Positions 33,478 through 43,583 are shown, counted from the first letter of the stretch. The stretch is 64,000 bases of DNA from an uncultured Clostridia bacterium (GCA_947631445.1 CANRLN010000004.1:1-64000); one strand, 5' to 3'. The notes: generated by a model not told the origin, from the letters alone. Made by a program: numbers and translations.

Positions 33478-34431
33478 CTAAAAAATATTTGTTTTATCCC
33501 CCGAAAAGATATTATTTTTTATCATATATTTATCTATACCATTAAGCACATCAATTTTTTTTATTGTCCAAAGAGGAGCGAGGGTATCCTCTTTTTTGCC
33601 GTCACCGGTAAGCCTGCCTATTATAATATTTTCATCAAGCAATCTAAGTTGCTCACAAACAATTTCAATATATTCCTCAAGGCTTAAAAGCGGAAATTTT
33701 TCCTCTAAATATAATCTTGCCATTTCGGTATTTTTAAGTATATTTAGCATATGAATTTTGACACAATGTGGCTTAAGCTTGTTTACTTCCATTGCTGTTT
33801 TTAACATATCCTCTTTGGTTTCATATGGCAAGCCGTTTATTATATGCACACAAATATTAATTCCTTTTTGTTTTAATTTGTTATAGCCTTTAAGAAATTC
33901 GCTATAATCCATACATCTGTTTATAAGCTTTCCCGTTTGGTCATTAACCGTCTGCAATCCCAGTTCAACTGTAAGATAGGTTTTTTTGGAAATATTGCTT
34001 AAAAATTCAATCACATCATCACAAAGGCAATCCGCCCTTGTGCCGATTGACACACCGACACAATTTTCAAAATTGCTTGCTCTTTCAATCTGTTTTTTTA
34101 TAAATTCTTGATTGCCATAGGTGTTTGTTCCCGACTGAAAATAGGCTATACACTTTGCATTTTCTCCCCATTTTGCCGACATTTTTTCAACTGTTGAATT
34201 ATACTGAACCGCTATATCCTCTTGTTTTTCAATAATAAAATCTCCGCTTAAATCTGCCGAACAGTAGATGCAGCCACCAATTCCCTTTGTTCCGTCACGG
34301 TTGGGGCAACTGCAACCAATATTAAGTGGCACTTTATAAACCTTGCAACCAAACCTTTTTTTAAGATAAAGGCTCATGGATAAAAAATGTTTTCCGTCCT
34401 CATATTTGGTTATATTTTTAATTCTCCTCAT
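33478..34431 (-). CDS. YhcC/YtqA-type radical SAM protein (TIGR01212-like)
   Basis: A 317-residue radical SAM protein beginning MRRIKNITKYEDGKHF. The cluster cysteines are in NIGCSCPNRDGTKGIGGCIYCSA, the irregular-spaced motif of this group, followed by the GLQTVNDQTG and HIINGLPYETKEDML blocks. The family is widespread and its substrate is unknown. An ATG at 34431 fits a GAGG upstream; earlier starts overlap further into the preceding gene. The stop lies near the second copy of the 31-bp direct repeat, which codes its last residues. It overlaps the preceding gene by 14 bases. Confidence 0.88.
   Translation of the reverse strand: MRRIKNITKYEDGKHFLSMSLYLKKRFGCKVYKVPLNIGCSCPNRDGTKGIGGCIYCSADLSGDFIIEKQEDIAVQYNSTVEKMSAKWGENAKCIAYFQSGTNTYGNQEFIKKQIERASNFENCVGVSIGTRADCLCDDVIEFLSNISKKTYLTVELGLQTVNDQTGKLINRCMDYSEFLKGYNKLKQKGINICVHIINGLPYETKEDMLKTAMEVNKLKPHCVKIHMLNILKNTEMARLYLEEKFPLLSLEEYIEIVCEQLRLLDENIIIGRLTGDGKKEDTLAPLWTIKKIDVLNGIDKYMIKNNIFSGDKTNIF
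33490..33520. repeat. 31-bp direct repeat, copy 2
   Basis: Identical to 32702-32732. It codes for the C-terminal residues of the YhcC-type gene (KNNIFSGDKT), which suggests this is the original and the other copy arose when the HAD gene was added. Confidence 0.9.
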
Positions 34432-35230
34432 GGTTTTCCTCACTTCCCTCCTGTGCATTGCTAATTTCGGGTGGATTTTCTTTTGTTTCTATTGGTTCGT
34501 TACTGCCTTCAATTGGCGGTTCTGATATACTTTCGCTTTGGTCAACCTCTGGAACTTCGGTTGTTTCTTGCGGTGGGGTGGTTACTGTAACATTTGGGGC
34601 AGAAATTGCTATGGTTGTTGTTTGCTCCTGCACCGAGCTTTCCTCCTGTGAGGTTTCGGATATTGTTGTAGTTGTGGTTGTGAGCATATTTTCATTATTA
34701 ATATCAATTTTAAAATCCTCTTGGCTGTCAGCGTCAAGGATTTCACCTTTCTTTACCTCCTGCATTGGCTGAGAACTTTCGGTTTTAGAACTTTCTACCG
34801 TGTTTGTTTCTCTGTTGGGATAGTAAAGCTGATATTCGTCATTTTTTGGAGCATATATAAAATCGGCTTTGTATGCTCCCAGCGAATTTATAACTTTTAA
34901 ACATTCGTTTGTATTATGCAGGAAATTTTTAAATATATTGTTTTTTGCAATATTTTCTGTATAGTTTTGATAAACAATTTTTGTATAGTTGCCTGAAATG
35001 ATATTTTGTTTGTTGGGTTTGTTTTCGTTGGCTTGGGTATCCGAAAATATTATAAAAACTATCGAAAACAAAACAAGCATAATCCCCAAAACAGATATAG
35101 AAATAATATCCCAACGGTTTTTCAACTCTTTTGTTTTAATATTGTTGAAAACATTATTAAAAAATGGGTTGGTGACTGGTTCTGGTTTTGGTTTTTCTTT
35201 AAGAAGTTGGTTTATTTCATCTTCATTCAT
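34418..35230 (-). CDS. Membrane-anchored Ser/Thr/Glu-rich protein, possible DHHW relic
   Basis: A 270-residue protein: short cytoplasmic start, one membrane segment (about residues 46-65), a roughly 90-residue domain and a 120-residue Thr/Ser/Glu tail. The segment NIISGNYTKIVYQNYTENIA...INSLGAYKADFIYAPKNDEYQL resembles the N-terminal part of DHHW/AlgX-like proteins that partner MBOAT acyltransferases. The SGNH hydrolase domain expected next is absent and replaced by the Thr/Glu tail. It starts at 35230 behind an AAGGAGG and overlaps the MBOAT-like stop by four bases. The relationship is inference from pattern and gene order. Confidence 0.6.
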   Translation of the reverse strand: MNEDEINQLLKEKPKPEPVTNPFFNNVFNNIKTKELKNRWDIISISVLGIMLVLFSIVFIIFSDTQANENKPNKQNIISGNYTKIVYQNYTENIAKNNIFKNFLHNTNECLKVINSLGAYKADFIYAPKNDEYQLYYPNRETNTVESSKTESSQPMQEVKKGEILDADSQEDFKIDINNENMLTTTTTTISETSQEESSVQEQTTTIAISAPNVTVTTPPQETTEVPEVDQSESISEPPIEGSNEPIETKENPPEISNAQEGSEENHEEN

Positions 35231-36336
35231 GCCAAAATTCCTCCTTGCGACATTATAACAATACAAACAAAAAATAAAATCGCCATTGCTATAATTTGAA
35301 TTGTTTTGGATATTGCAAAGGTTTTTTCACTTTTGTTTTCCAGCTTTTCAAAAAAATCAACTGCAAACCTTTTGATTTTGTTGCAGACTATAAAATATAT
35401 AATAATAAACAGGCAGATGAGCAGGTTTAGTTTAATTCCATTTAGCATTTTAGCAGATATAATATTGTGATAAACAAAGTAGGATTTTAAAGAATTTATA
35501 TATTTATCAAAAAAATTGTCCTGAATAAAAATAAAAAGCATTGCAAAAAAACAAAATATTATCTTTGGAATTTTTTTAAGAGTATTAAAAGTTTTAGAGT
35601 ATTTAAAACCGGTTGTTAAACCGATTCCGCTTGATATATCTGCAATTCCGCTTAGATAAAAATATATTCCCGCAAGCATTGCAAGACTTTTTATAAGCAT
35701 ATCCAAAATATAGCCATCTTTAGCATAGCTATAAACAATCTGCATTGTGTTTGCTAAAATTACACATTTGGAAAGGCCAAATATTATAACAAAAATGCCC
35801 TGCTTTATCCTGCTTATATCGGTTTTACGCTGTCTTATCTGTTGGGCGATGTCTTTGTATTCTATAAACATTGCAGGGTTTAAAAGCTGAAAATTAATTG
35901 CATAGGTCATAAGGCAAAATATATTTTTTTCTGCCTTTGTATCATCACAAAATATACTATAAACATAAAGAAACCCCCTTGTAAAATAAATCGCCGAAAA
36001 CAATGGGAACAGCAGATTGTTTCCTGTTTTGAAATTCTGCGAAAAATCCGTAAAATTAACCGCAAAATAAAATCCTATATTAAAAATTAAATCGGCAAGC
36101 AGAGCAATAATTTTTATAGACCGAGGGTATTTTTTTTGGCATAATATTCCCAAAATAAAATCTAAAACAAAGCTTAGTAGCATAACAAGACAGATTATAG
36201 GTTTTCCCCATGCAAAAAACAAAAGACTTGTAATTATAAGTATCATGTTTTTATATTCCGCTGAATGGTCGAAAAGGTTGAATATCAGAAAAAACGGAAA
36301 AATTATTAGTATAAAAAACAGACTTGTAAAGGTCAT
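35227..36336 (-). CDS. Reduced MBOAT/AlgI-like membrane protein lacking the WHxS motif
   Basis: A 369-residue protein with about nine membrane segments. The N-terminal half resembles AlgI/DltB-type MBOAT O-acyltransferases (KNMILIITSLLFFAWGKPIICLVMLLSFVLDFILGILC, then AMFIEYKDIAQQI and LSGIADISSGIGLTTGFKY). The region that should carry the catalytic FWRRWHISLS block is missing: after KYSKTFN the sequence goes straight to the later transmembrane part. The protein is about 100 residues shorter than usual. It overlaps the Thr-rich gene by four bases. The family call is inference and moderate. The ATG at 36336 follows a GGGAGAG. Confidence 0.6.
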   Translation of the reverse strand: MTFTSLFFILIIFPFFLIFNLFDHSAEYKNMILIITSLLFFAWGKPIICLVMLLSFVLDFILGILCQKKYPRSIKIIALLADLIFNIGFYFAVNFTDFSQNFKTGNNLLFPLFSAIYFTRGFLYVYSIFCDDTKAEKNIFCLMTYAINFQLLNPAMFIEYKDIAQQIRQRKTDISRIKQGIFVIIFGLSKCVILANTMQIVYSYAKDGYILDMLIKSLAMLAGIYFYLSGIADISSGIGLTTGFKYSKTFNTLKKIPKIIFCFFAMLFIFIQDNFFDKYINSLKSYFVYHNIISAKMLNGIKLNLLICLFIIIYFIVCNKIKRFAVDFFEKLENKSEKTFAISKTIQIIAMAILFFVCIVIMSQGGILA

Positions 36337-36351
36337 TTTAAGCTCTCCCAT

Positions 36352-36656
36352 AATTTTAAATTTATATATATAATTTTATCACAAAATTGCAGAATAAGCA
36401 AGTAAAAACTGAATTTATGTCTTTTTGCATAATATAGGTGAAATATATTATGGTTTTTTGTGATGTTTTACCGCTTTTGATACAAATCAACAAAAACTAA
36501 TTTTTAGAACTTTTGTTGCTACAATAATGGCAATTTGGTCTTACAAAAACATTTTTTTAAGCAATTTTAATGCTATATAACAAGAAAATAAAATTGTTTG
36601 GTAAAAATGAATATTATAAATAAATTCTAAACTTTAAAATTTATTAAAAAAAATAG
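36352..36656. other. AT-rich gap upstream of guaB
   Basis: About 300 bases of AT-rich sequence between the MBOAT-like gene and the guaB promoter. I see no gene, palindrome or recognised RNA here. Promoters for the minus-strand operon must lie near 36360-36450. Confidence 0.6.
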
Positions 36657-36685
36657 TTGACAAATACCGAAAAATGTAGTATAAT
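36657..36685 (+). promoter_or_regulatory. Consensus promoter of guaB
   Basis: TTGACA at 36657-36662 and TATAAT at 36680-36685, with a 17-bp spacer. The leader to the ATG at 36820 is about 130 bases and holds a 9-bp hairpin CGGTTGTTA/TAACAACCG (36724-36756). No purine riboswitch was recognised. Confidence 0.85.
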
Positions 36686-36771
36686 ATTAAAAATAAATAT
36701 ATTCTGCTATCTTTTTAAACTATCGGTTGTTAATTATAAGTTTATTATAACAACCGAATTTGTGTTTTTAA

Positions 36772-38295
<1,524 letters not shown>

Positions 38296-38360
38296 TAATA
38301 TTATAATCTTAACTTATTGGAAATAAAAAAACAATTAATATTATTGTTATAGAACAAATT

Positions 38361-38392
38361 TCCCCGCTTTTAGCGGGGGAGTTTTTTTGTAG
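38361..38392 (+). terminator. Terminator of guaB (dispersed palindrome type)
   Basis: CCCCGC (38363-38368) pairs with GCGGGG, followed by GGAG and a T7 run. It resembles the dispersed palindromes but ends in a true U-tract, so it is a working terminator. Confidence 0.9.
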
Positions 38393-38426
38393 CAAAACTA
38401 AAAATTTTTGTTAGGAGTGAATTTTA

Positions 38427-39347
38427 TTGCAAAAAAATATAATGCAAAAGGGAATTGTTGTGGCTCTTTTGGCAACCCTTTGTTGCCTTTTGTGGGGGAG
38501 TGCTTTCCCTCTTATTAAAATCGGTTATAATTTATTTAAAATAGACACTTCGGACAGCATGAGTATTATTTTGTTTGCAGGAATAAGATTTTTTATTGCG
38601 GGGATTTTGTGCGTTTTATTTTTAAGTGTTAAAAATAAAAAAATAGTCCTGCCACAAAAAAATTCGGGCAAGAATATTTTAATTCTATGCCTTTTTCAAA
38701 CTGTAATTCAATATTTGTTTTTTTATTTGGGACTTGCCCGAACAAGTGGCGTTAAAGCCTCTATTGTGGAGAGTTTTAGTGTGTTTGCGGCACTTATAAT
38801 TTCTGTGTTTATCTTTAAGCAGGAAAAAATAAGCATGGCAAAAATTATAGGGTGTTGTGTTGGAATATTTGGGGTTGTGCTTGTGAATATGGGCGGAAAA
38901 TCTGCTTTTAGTTTTACTGTTGGGGATTTATTTATTTTTATATCCTGCATTTCCTATGCTTTTTCCACCGTGTTTATGAAAAAACTTTCGTTGCGTTTTA
39001 GTCCGACCATTTTAAGCGGTTATCAATTTATGTTGGGCGGGCTTATTATGATGATTTGTGGTTTTGCTTTTGGCGGAAGAATAGAAACTATAAGCATTAA
39101 GGGGATATTTGTATTATTATTTTTGGCTTTTATTTCTGCTTGTGCCTATTCGCTTTGGAGCGTTCTCCTTAAATATAATCCAGTTTCAAAAGTTGCCGTG
39201 TTTGGCTTTTTAAATCCTGTGTTTGGTGTCATACTTTCGGCAATTTTATTAAAAGAGGGCAGTGTGCTTAGCCTTAAAAATATACTTGCTCTTGTTATTT
39301 GTTGTTTGGGAATTTACCTTGTAAATTCCGAAAAAAAGGCAGAATAA
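38427..39347 (+). CDS. EamA/DMT family transporter
   Basis: A 306-residue carrier with ten membrane segments arranged as two five-helix EamA repeats, for example LLWGSAFPLIKIGYN at the start of the first and SVLLKYNPVSKVAVFGFLNPVFGVILSAIL in the second. DMT carriers export amino acids or other metabolites. It uses a TTG start at 38427 behind TAGGAGTG. It lies between two palindromic terminator-like repeats. Confidence 0.9.
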   Translation: MQKNIMQKGIVVALLATLCCLLWGSAFPLIKIGYNLFKIDTSDSMSIILFAGIRFFIAGILCVLFLSVKNKKIVLPQKNSGKNILILCLFQTVIQYLFFYLGLARTSGVKASIVESFSVFAALIISVFIFKQEKISMAKIIGCCVGIFGVVLVNMGGKSAFSFTVGDLFIFISCISYAFSTVFMKKLSLRFSPTILSGYQFMLGGLIMMICGFAFGGRIETISIKGIFVLLFLAFISACAYSLWSVLLKYNPVSKVAVFGFLNPVFGVILSAILLKEGSVLSLKNILALVICCLGIYLVNSEKKAE

Positions 39348-39350
39348 ATA

Positions 39351-39376
39351 GTTCCCCCACCTTGTGGTGGGGGAAC
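39351..39376. repeat. Dispersed palindrome after the EamA gene
   Basis: GTTCCCCCAC and GTGGGGGAAC arms around CTTGTG, followed by AAATTTTTTG. It stands between the convergent EamA and hydF genes and could terminate on the plus strand. Confidence 0.87.
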
Positions 39377-39386
39377 AAATTTTTTG

Positions 39387-40580
39387 TTATTTTGCAAGCT
39401 CGGGGAAAATTTCAATGCTTCTCTCTAAAATTCCGTTCATATAGGCAATAGCTATGCCATAATTGGTTATGGGAATATTTTTATCCATAGCACATTTTAT
39501 TCTATATTTCATTTCACGCTCATTAAGCATACAGCCCCCACAATGGATAACAAGTGAATATTTTTCAAGTTCGCTCGGAAATTCCGTTCCACTGGAAAAT
39601 TCAAATTCAAAGTCTTTGCCTGTAAATTTTCGGATAAGGGCAGGGAGTTTTTGCGTGCCAATATCTCCGCATTGTCTATGGTGGGTGCAACCCTCCGAAA
39701 TTAATATTTTATCGCCATTTTTTAGGCTATTTAATTTTTTTGCTCCGTCAATTGCAAGCTTTAAATTTCCCTTTCGCCTTGCAAACAAAATAGAAAAAGA
39801 GGTAAGCAAAATATCCTTTGGCACAATTTTCGCAACCATTTTAAAAGCCTGCGAATCGGTTATAACAACCTTTGGTTTTTTGCCAATGTCTTTAAGGGTT
39901 TGTTCAAGTTCGGTTTCTCTGCAAACAATTGATGTTGCTCCTGCCTCCAACAATTCTCTTATTGTCTGTTGTTGGGGGAGAATAAGCCTGCCCTTTGGGG
40001 CTGCTTTATCAATTGGTACTACAAGCACCACAAAATCATTAGGTTTAATTTTGTCAGAAATTATAGGATACTGCTCTTTTTCTTGTGGAACAAGGCTTGC
40101 GAGGAGGTCTTTAAGCTTGTTTATATTTTCCTTTGTAGTCGAGCTTACATATATTTTATTTTCCCCTAAATCTGGACGATTTTTCAGCAAATCAGCTTTA
40201 TTATAAGCTATAATATAGGGGATATTTTTGGCTTTTATTTTATCCAAAATATTGTTATCTTGTTCGGTCATTCCAACATTTGCATCGACAACCAGCACGG
40301 CAATATCTGTTTTGTTAAGCACCTGATAGGTTTTTTGAATACGCATTTTGCCAAGTGTTCCGGTGTCGTCCAGACCTGCTGTGTCTATAACAACTACCGC
40401 TCCCAAAGGCAAAATTTCCATTGCCTTTGAAACGGGGTCGGTGGTTGTGCCGAGCGTTTTAGAAACGATTGATAAATTTTGCCCAGTCAGTGCATTAATA
40501 AGGCTGGATTTGCCCGAATTTCTCCTACCAAAAATTCCAATATGAACACGGTCGGCGGAGGGGGTGGAATTTAAACTCAT
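39387..40580 (-). CDS. hydF: [FeFe]-hydrogenase maturation GTPase HydF
   Basis: HydF is the scaffold on which the H-cluster 2Fe subcluster is built before transfer to the hydrogenase. The 397-residue protein has the G1 motif GRRNSGKSS at residues 18-26, G3 DTAGLDD, NKAD, and the C-terminal cluster ligands C-T-H (EGCTHH) and HCGGC. It starts at the ATG 40580 behind an AAAGGAG; the longer reading into hydG is unlikely. It is the last gene of the operon. Confidence 0.95.
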   Translation of the reverse strand: MSLNSTPSADRVHIGIFGRRNSGKSSLINALTGQNLSIVSKTLGTTTDPVSKAMEILPLGAVVVIDTAGLDDTGTLGKMRIQKTYQVLNKTDIAVLVVDANVGMTEQDNNILDKIKAKNIPYIIAYNKADLLKNRPDLGENKIYVSSTTKENINKLKDLLASLVPQEKEQYPIISDKIKPNDFVVLVVPIDKAAPKGRLILPQQQTIRELLEAGATSIVCRETELEQTLKDIGKKPKVVITDSQAFKMVAKIVPKDILLTSFSILFARRKGNLKLAIDGAKKLNSLKNGDKILISEGCTHHRQCGDIGTQKLPALIRKFTGKDFEFEFSSGTEFPSELEKYSLVIHCGGCMLNEREMKYRIKCAMDKNIPITNYGIAIAYMNGILERSIEIFPELAK

Positions 40581-40593
40581 ACGCTTTGCTCCT

Positions 40594-42042
40594 TTAAAAT
40601 CTAAAATCTCTTTTGCCCTCATGAATATTTTCAATATATTCTGTGGCTTTCTTTCTTGCGGTTGGATTTGGGATTTTTTCAAGTTCCTGTTTGATAAGCT
40701 TTTCGCCAATCTCAACCGTTTCGGGGGAAGCGTAATCTTCTAAAAATTCTTTAAGGGTCATAAGTGCGTTGGGGTGACAGCAGTTTTGAATCTGCCCAGT
40801 TTTGCAAAGGCTCATAAATCTATCGCCGGTTCTGCCCTCACGGTAACAAGCGGTACAGAATGATGGAATATATCCAAGTTCCATAAGCCATCTTACAACC
40901 TCATCGAGCGAACGTTGGTCGGATACGTCAAACTGTTCTGTGTCGTGGGGTCTTTCCTCTGCCGTATAGCCTGCATAGCCACCTACCGAAGTTCTTGATG
41001 CTCCCGAAATTTGCGAAATTCCAAGGCTTATAACCTTGTTTCGACAGGCTTCACTCTCACGGGTGGAAACAATCATACCCGTATAAGGCACGGCAATTCT
41101 AATGCAGGCAATAATCTTTGCAAAAGTATCATCATCAATTCCATTGTCAAAAACGGTCGGGTCGATATCGTCCGCACGCTTTATTCTGGGAACACTTATT
41201 GTATGAGGTCCAACCCCATGAACCGCCTCAAGATGTTCTGCGTGCATAAGCAATCCCGCAAATTCATATTTATAAAGCTCCAAGCCGAAAAGAACGCCAA
41301 GTCCAACATCATCAATACTGCCCTCCATGGCTCTATCCATTGCCTCGGTGTGGTAAGCATAGTTATGTTTTGGACCTGCTGGGTGAAGTTTTTCATAGCT
41401 TTCTTTGTGGTAGGTTTCTTGAAAGAGAATATATGTTCCAATTCCTGCATCTTTAAGTTTGCGGTAGTTTTCAACGGTTGTTGCGGCTATATTTACATTA
41501 ACACGGCGAATTGCTCCGTTTTTGTGCTTGATTGAATAAATAGTTTTAATGCACTCTAAAATATATTCAATTGGGTTGTTTACTGGGTCTTCTCCTGCCT
41601 CAATTGCCAGTCGCTTATGTCCCATATCCTGAAGTGCGATAACCTCTTTTGCTACCTCCTCTTGGGTGAGTTTTTTTCTTGCGATATGCTTGTTTTGGTG
41701 ATGATAAGGGCAATAAACACATTGATTAACACAATAATTGGATAAATACAGAGGGGCAAACATAACAATTCGGTTGCCATAAAAAGCCTGCTTTATTTCC
41801 TTTGCAAGGCTGTACATTTTTTCGGTCATTTCGGGAATATCGCAAGCGAGCAGGACGCTTGCCTCACGGTGGCTAAGTCCCGAACATTCAACCCCTCTTG
41901 CGGTTTTGCGTGGCTTTGCCTTTTCAAGTATCTGCTCTATAAGTTCACGGTTGTGTTTGTTCTGTTCGGCATATTCGAGGGTATCGAGTATTTCCTGATT
42001 GTCGATAAATTCTTCTGCTTTTAATGATTTAGGATTATACAT
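40594..42042 (-). CDS. hydG: [FeFe]-hydrogenase H-cluster maturase HydG
   Basis: HydG is a radical SAM enzyme that splits tyrosine to give CO and cyanide ligands for the H-cluster. The 482-residue protein has CxxxCxxC as CVNQCVYC near the first quarter and the C-terminal second-cluster motif C-X2-C-X22-C (CTACYREG...QNCC). Other blocks match the family, such as IEAGEDPVNNP and ILFQETYHKESYEKLHP. It starts 26 bases after hydE. Confidence 0.96.
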   Translation of the reverse strand: MYNPKSLKAEEFIDNQEILDTLEYAEQNKHNRELIEQILEKAKPRKTARGVECSGLSHREASVLLACDIPEMTEKMYSLAKEIKQAFYGNRIVMFAPLYLSNYCVNQCVYCPYHHQNKHIARKKLTQEEVAKEVIALQDMGHKRLAIEAGEDPVNNPIEYILECIKTIYSIKHKNGAIRRVNVNIAATTVENYRKLKDAGIGTYILFQETYHKESYEKLHPAGPKHNYAYHTEAMDRAMEGSIDDVGLGVLFGLELYKYEFAGLLMHAEHLEAVHGVGPHTISVPRIKRADDIDPTVFDNGIDDDTFAKIIACIRIAVPYTGMIVSTRESEACRNKVISLGISQISGASRTSVGGYAGYTAEERPHDTEQFDVSDQRSLDEVVRWLMELGYIPSFCTACYREGRTGDRFMSLCKTGQIQNCCHPNALMTLKEFLEDYASPETVEIGEKLIKQELEKIPNPTARKKATEYIENIHEGKRDFRF

Positions 42043-42067
42043 AATTTTTTCTCCTTTAAATTTATTT

Positions 42068-43111
42068 TTATAATTCTTTTGGGTCGCCACGGTCGGTTAC
42101 TATTTTATATCCTATCGACTGCATACGTCTTTCAAGACAGTTTCGGCATTGTGCGGATTCATCTCCAGTGCAAATTTTATTGTCATAAAGCATATATTTT
42201 TTGCGTACATCAACTGGCGATAGGTTCGGCATAACAACATTTGCTCCTGCAAGTATTCCTTTTTCCCTGCCGTTTGGGTGGATTGTGCCAAGTGCCGTGG
42301 TGGCAGGCAAAAGCACATTGGGAAGTGATAGCCGTATAAGCCCCAACATAAATAGGGTTAGTTCTAAATTTCCCGATTTTTCTTTTGCAAATGGTGTGTC
42401 TTTATGAGAAATAAAAGGACCTATACCAACCATATGTGGTTGTAGTTGTTTTATAAAAAGCATATCTTCTGCAAGATTTTCGGCAGTTTGAAACGGTGAA
42501 CCTACCATAAATCCAGTACCGACCGCATAGCCGATTTCTTTTAGATTATAAAGGCATTGTTTGCGGTTTTCGGCTGAAAGATTTTCGGGGTGGAGTTTTG
42601 CATAGTGAGCAGGGTTTGCGGTTTCGTGCCTTAGCAAATATCTGTCTGCTCCTGCGTCAAAATAGCTTTTATAGCTGTCATAGCTTTTTTCTCCTATTGA
42701 TAGGGTTATGGCACAATCGGGATATAATTTTTTTATACTGCTTACTATATCGCAAATTTTTTCGTCAGTAAAATATAAATCCTCTCCGCCCTGCAAAACA
42801 AAGGTTCTAAAGCCTAAATTATAGCCCTCTTTGCAACATTCAAGAATATCCTGCTTGCTTAACCTATAACGGATTGCATTTAAATTGCTTTTGCGTATTC
42901 CACAATATAAACAATCATTTTTGCAATAGTTGGTAAATTCGACAAGACCTCTTACAAAAACCTCTTTACCATAATATTTTTCTCTTACCTCTCTTGATTT
43001 TTCAAACAGATGCTCACAAATTTCTGAATTTTTATAATTATTTATAAGCTGTATATATTCCCCCTTGGATAAATTGGTTGTTTTATAAAGCTTGTCTATT
43101 AATTCTTTTAT
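42068..43111 (-). CDS. hydE: [FeFe]-hydrogenase maturase HydE with apparent AUA start
   Basis: HydE is a radical SAM enzyme acting in H-cluster assembly, probably on the dithiolate bridge. Reading back in frame, the protein is full length (347 residues) with CKNDCLYCGIR as the radical SAM cluster site and C-X7-C-X2-C near the C-terminus (CTGDESAQCRNC). Conserved LQGGEDLYF and ATTALGTIHP blocks are present. No ATG, GTG or TTG lies in frame before 42798. The ATA at 43111 is the only codon suitably placed after AAAGGAGGAG. It lies three bases past the regulator stop. A shorter protein starting at the TTG 42798 would lose the radical SAM cysteines. Confidence 0.88.
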   Translation of the reverse strand: MKELIDKLYKTTNLSKGEYIQLINNYKNSEICEHLFEKSREVREKYYGKEVFVRGLVEFTNYCKNDCLYCGIRKSNLNAIRYRLSKQDILECCKEGYNLGFRTFVLQGGEDLYFTDEKICDIVSSIKKLYPDCAITLSIGEKSYDSYKSYFDAGADRYLLRHETANPAHYAKLHPENLSAENRKQCLYNLKEIGYAVGTGFMVGSPFQTAENLAEDMLFIKQLQPHMVGIGPFISHKDTPFAKEKSGNLELTLFMLGLIRLSLPNVLLPATTALGTIHPNGREKGILAGANVVMPNLSPVDVRKKYMLYDNKICTGDESAQCRNCLERRMQSIGYKIVTDRGDPKEL

Positions 43112-43113
43112 AT

Positions 43114-43368
43114 TTACTCCTCCTTTTGTTTTGCATATATTGTTTTGGAGCTGACCCCCTTAAGCTGACCAAGCTTTCCGCTGACCGTGCTTATTATATC
43201 GGCAGGGGCATTGATAACAATGCTTATTACATTTAAATTTTCTTCGCCCGCATTTGGAACGCCCATTCTTCCAATAATATATTGGTTGTACTGGCTGAAA
43301 ATCTTGTTTATTTCTGCCGAGGAAGCTTTATCCTGCACCATTATTCCTATAAGTGCCGTTCGGTTCAT
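43114..43368 (-). CDS. TM1266-type iron-only hydrogenase system regulator
   Basis: An 84-residue ACT-like/NikR-C-like protein: RTALIGIMVQDKASSAEINKIFSQY, then IIGRMGVPN and VISIVINAPADIISTVSGKLG. The family sits at the head of hydE-hydG-hydF operons and is thought to regulate H-cluster maturation, though no mechanism is established. It is the first gene here, after an attenuator-like leader. Its 3' end holds the ribosome-binding site for hydE. Confidence 0.88.
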   Translation of the reverse strand: MNRTALIGIMVQDKASSAEINKIFSQYNQYIIGRMGVPNAGEENLNVISIVINAPADIISTVSGKLGQLKGVSSKTIYAKQKEE

Positions 43369-43394
43369 TGTTTCACTCCTTTATAATGTGGTAT

Positions 43395-43423
43395 AAAAAA
43401 TAGCCCTGTTTGACGGCAGGGCT
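43395..43423 (-). terminator. Attenuator-like terminator before the hyd operon
   Basis: On the minus strand AGCCCTG (43423-43417) pairs with CAGGGCT (43408-43402), followed by ATTTTTT. It lies in the 5' leader just upstream of the regulator, so it must be bypassed for expression. Confidence 0.8.
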
Positions 43424-43548
43424 AAAGACAGTTTATATTAATATTATTTATGCTATTAATGTAAAGCCTTTTCCGTCAGAAAAAAATCTTTCGGTAAGAA
43501 AAACAGTTTTCGGTTTGCCGATAGAACAAATCTTTTCGGCTCACCTTA
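43424..43548 (-). promoter_or_regulatory. Structured leader of the H-cluster maturation operon
   Basis: Between the promoter and the attenuator lies an about 125-base leader. It carries three imperfect 22-base repeats of CCGAAA...TTTTCT...CGG type, the first a GCCGA/TCGGC hairpin, flanked by AGCC and GGCT. This arrangement suggests a riboswitch-type or protein-controlled attenuator for hydrogenase maturation. No known class was recognised. Confidence 0.55.
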
Positions 43549-43554
43549 AAATAT

Positions 43555-43583
43555 ATTATATCACATTTTAATTTATTTGTCAA
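43555..43583 (-). promoter_or_regulatory. Consensus promoter of the hyd operon
   Basis: On the minus strand TTGACA is at 43583-43578 and TATAAT at 43560-43555, with a 17-bp spacer and TGTGA before the -10. Confidence 0.87.

Noticed and set aside
42068..42798. Shorter HydE starting at a TTG near 42798
   Set aside because: It would remove the radical SAM cysteine motif and the first third of the protein.
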